Assembly (NCBI GenBank): GCA_903906315.1
Contig: CAIVJW010000216.1
Span: 1-64,000, forward strand
Source of the DNA: an uncultured delta proteobacterium
Lineage (GTDB): Bacteria > Myxococcota_A > Polyangia > Polyangiales > Polyangiaceae
Reading direction: 5' to 3'
Length of the DNA: 64,000 nucleotides
Below, one piece after another: positions 63,658 to 64,000 of the stretch. Made by a program: the position numbers and the translations under genes. How positions within the stretch are numbered: the stretch's first letter is position 1; each line of letters begins with the position of its first letter. The notes beneath the pieces are model-generated. The model had not been told where the DNA came from. It ran no database searches and was given only the letters and a program-made list of their open reading frames with translations.

Positions 63658-64000
63658 CATCCCTCCCCTTCCGTGCCCGTCAGCGCGCGACCGCAGGAGG
63701 TCGCGGCCGTCGTGGGCGCTGGCTCGTCGAGCAGCTTCACGGCGTCGCGGCGGACGTCGGGCGAAAGGTGCGCGTAGCGCATCGTCATCTCGATCGTCGA
63801 GTGCCCCATGAGCTCCTGGATGGTGCGCAGGGGGACGCCGCGCATGACGAGGTGCGACGCGAACGTGTGCCGAAGGATGTGCCAGCCGACCCGGCGGAGA
63901 CCGGCCTTGCGGCAGGCCCTCCACAGCGGGTGACGGCACTCCCCGCGCGTGAGCATCGCGCCGCCCGGTCCGGGGAAGACGAGCTTGCCCTGCAGGCGCG
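63657..64000 (-). CDS. Tyrosine recombinase/integrase (3' part, cut by window edge)
   Basis: About 114 C-terminal residues are visible (frame continues past 64000). The catalytic end of the fold is clear: HILRHTFASHLVMRGVPLRTIQELMGHSTIEMTMRYAHLSP holds HxxR, the GHS His and the nucleophile Tyr, quoted as consecutive family hallmarks. It lies 66 bases from the tmRNA 3' end and points toward it, the standard position of an integrase that uses ssrA as attachment site. The element should extend to the right of the window. Confidence 0.9.
   Translation of the reverse strand, partial: RLQGKLVFPGPGGAMLTRGECRHPLWRACRKAGLRRVGWHILRHTFASHLVMRGVPLRTIQELMGHSTIEMTMRYAHLSPDVRRDAVKLLDEPAPTTAATSCGRALTGTEGEG

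Overview
The window is GC-rich DNA (by eye around 70% G+C) from a bacterium that is almost certainly a myxobacterium (phylum Myxococcota, most likely Polyangia). Pointers are type IV pilus genes, Ser/Thr kinases with ATPase and TPR modules, many Cys-anchored lipoproteins, Cys-rich lipoprotein pairs, thrombospondin type 3 repeats and a protein ending in a MYXO-CTERM-like tail (Cys, hydrophobic helix, Arg run). Nothing looks like rRNA, CRISPR or an IS element. Almost all of the window reads as ordinary chromosome; only the last ~400 bases look like the edge of an integrated element.

Layout. 1-2518: pilM-pilN-pilO-pilP (pilP cut by the left edge), the inner-membrane alignment complex of the type IV pilus. 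2804-10182: a LysM/peptidase-like secreted protein, a large membrane-anchored protein, a fused Kal-Kce enzyme, and uppS-cdsA (undecaprenyl-PP and CDP-diacylglycerol synthesis). 10546-16062: lipoproteins, a YgfZ-like protein, a hotdog protein and a Ser/Thr kinase. 16079-22221: a 1376-residue kinase/pseudo-cyclase/ATPase/TPR protein, a receiver protein and a receiver-histidine kinase. 22385-25078: a periplasmic thiol-redox operon (VKOR-thioredoxin fusion, OmpA-like, TlpA-like). 25086-32907: YkgJ-like and amidotransferase genes, then a TetR regulator divergent from a double-activase and 2-hydroxyacyl-CoA dehydratase pair. 33351-41905: lipoproteins, an operon with a Cys-less redoxin, an acidic propeller protein, aspartokinase, a TPR protein and mlaC. 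42137-45147: pilC-pilS, 40 kb from pilMNOP. 45291-53642: serine hydrolase, UbiB kinase, patatin, double-FHA/SGNH pair. 53722-63008: surface proteins, lipase, lipoproteins, CruF-like and UbiA membrane proteins, SnoaL-like protein, YggX. 63245-63590: tmRNA (ssrA). 63657-64000: the 3' part of a tyrosine recombinase facing ssrA, i.e. the edge of an element apparently integrated in the ssrA 3' end.

The most unusual sequence-level signal is recurrent: sixteen genes that begin transcription units have a TA-rich hexamer (often as extended -10, TGnTAnnnn) only 6-10 bases before the start codon and mostly no Shine-Dalgarno, which suggests a large class of leaderless or nearly leaderless mRNAs. A second class has ordinary promoters, leaders and good Shine-Dalgarno sites (10546, 27352, 33351). 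The best candidates for uncharacterised biology are the TetR-controlled double-activase/dehydratase pair, the stand-alone Kal-Kce fusion, the thiol-redox operon, and the surface peptidase with its coupled propeller protein. All functions are read from sequence motifs and recall of families; no database search was run.
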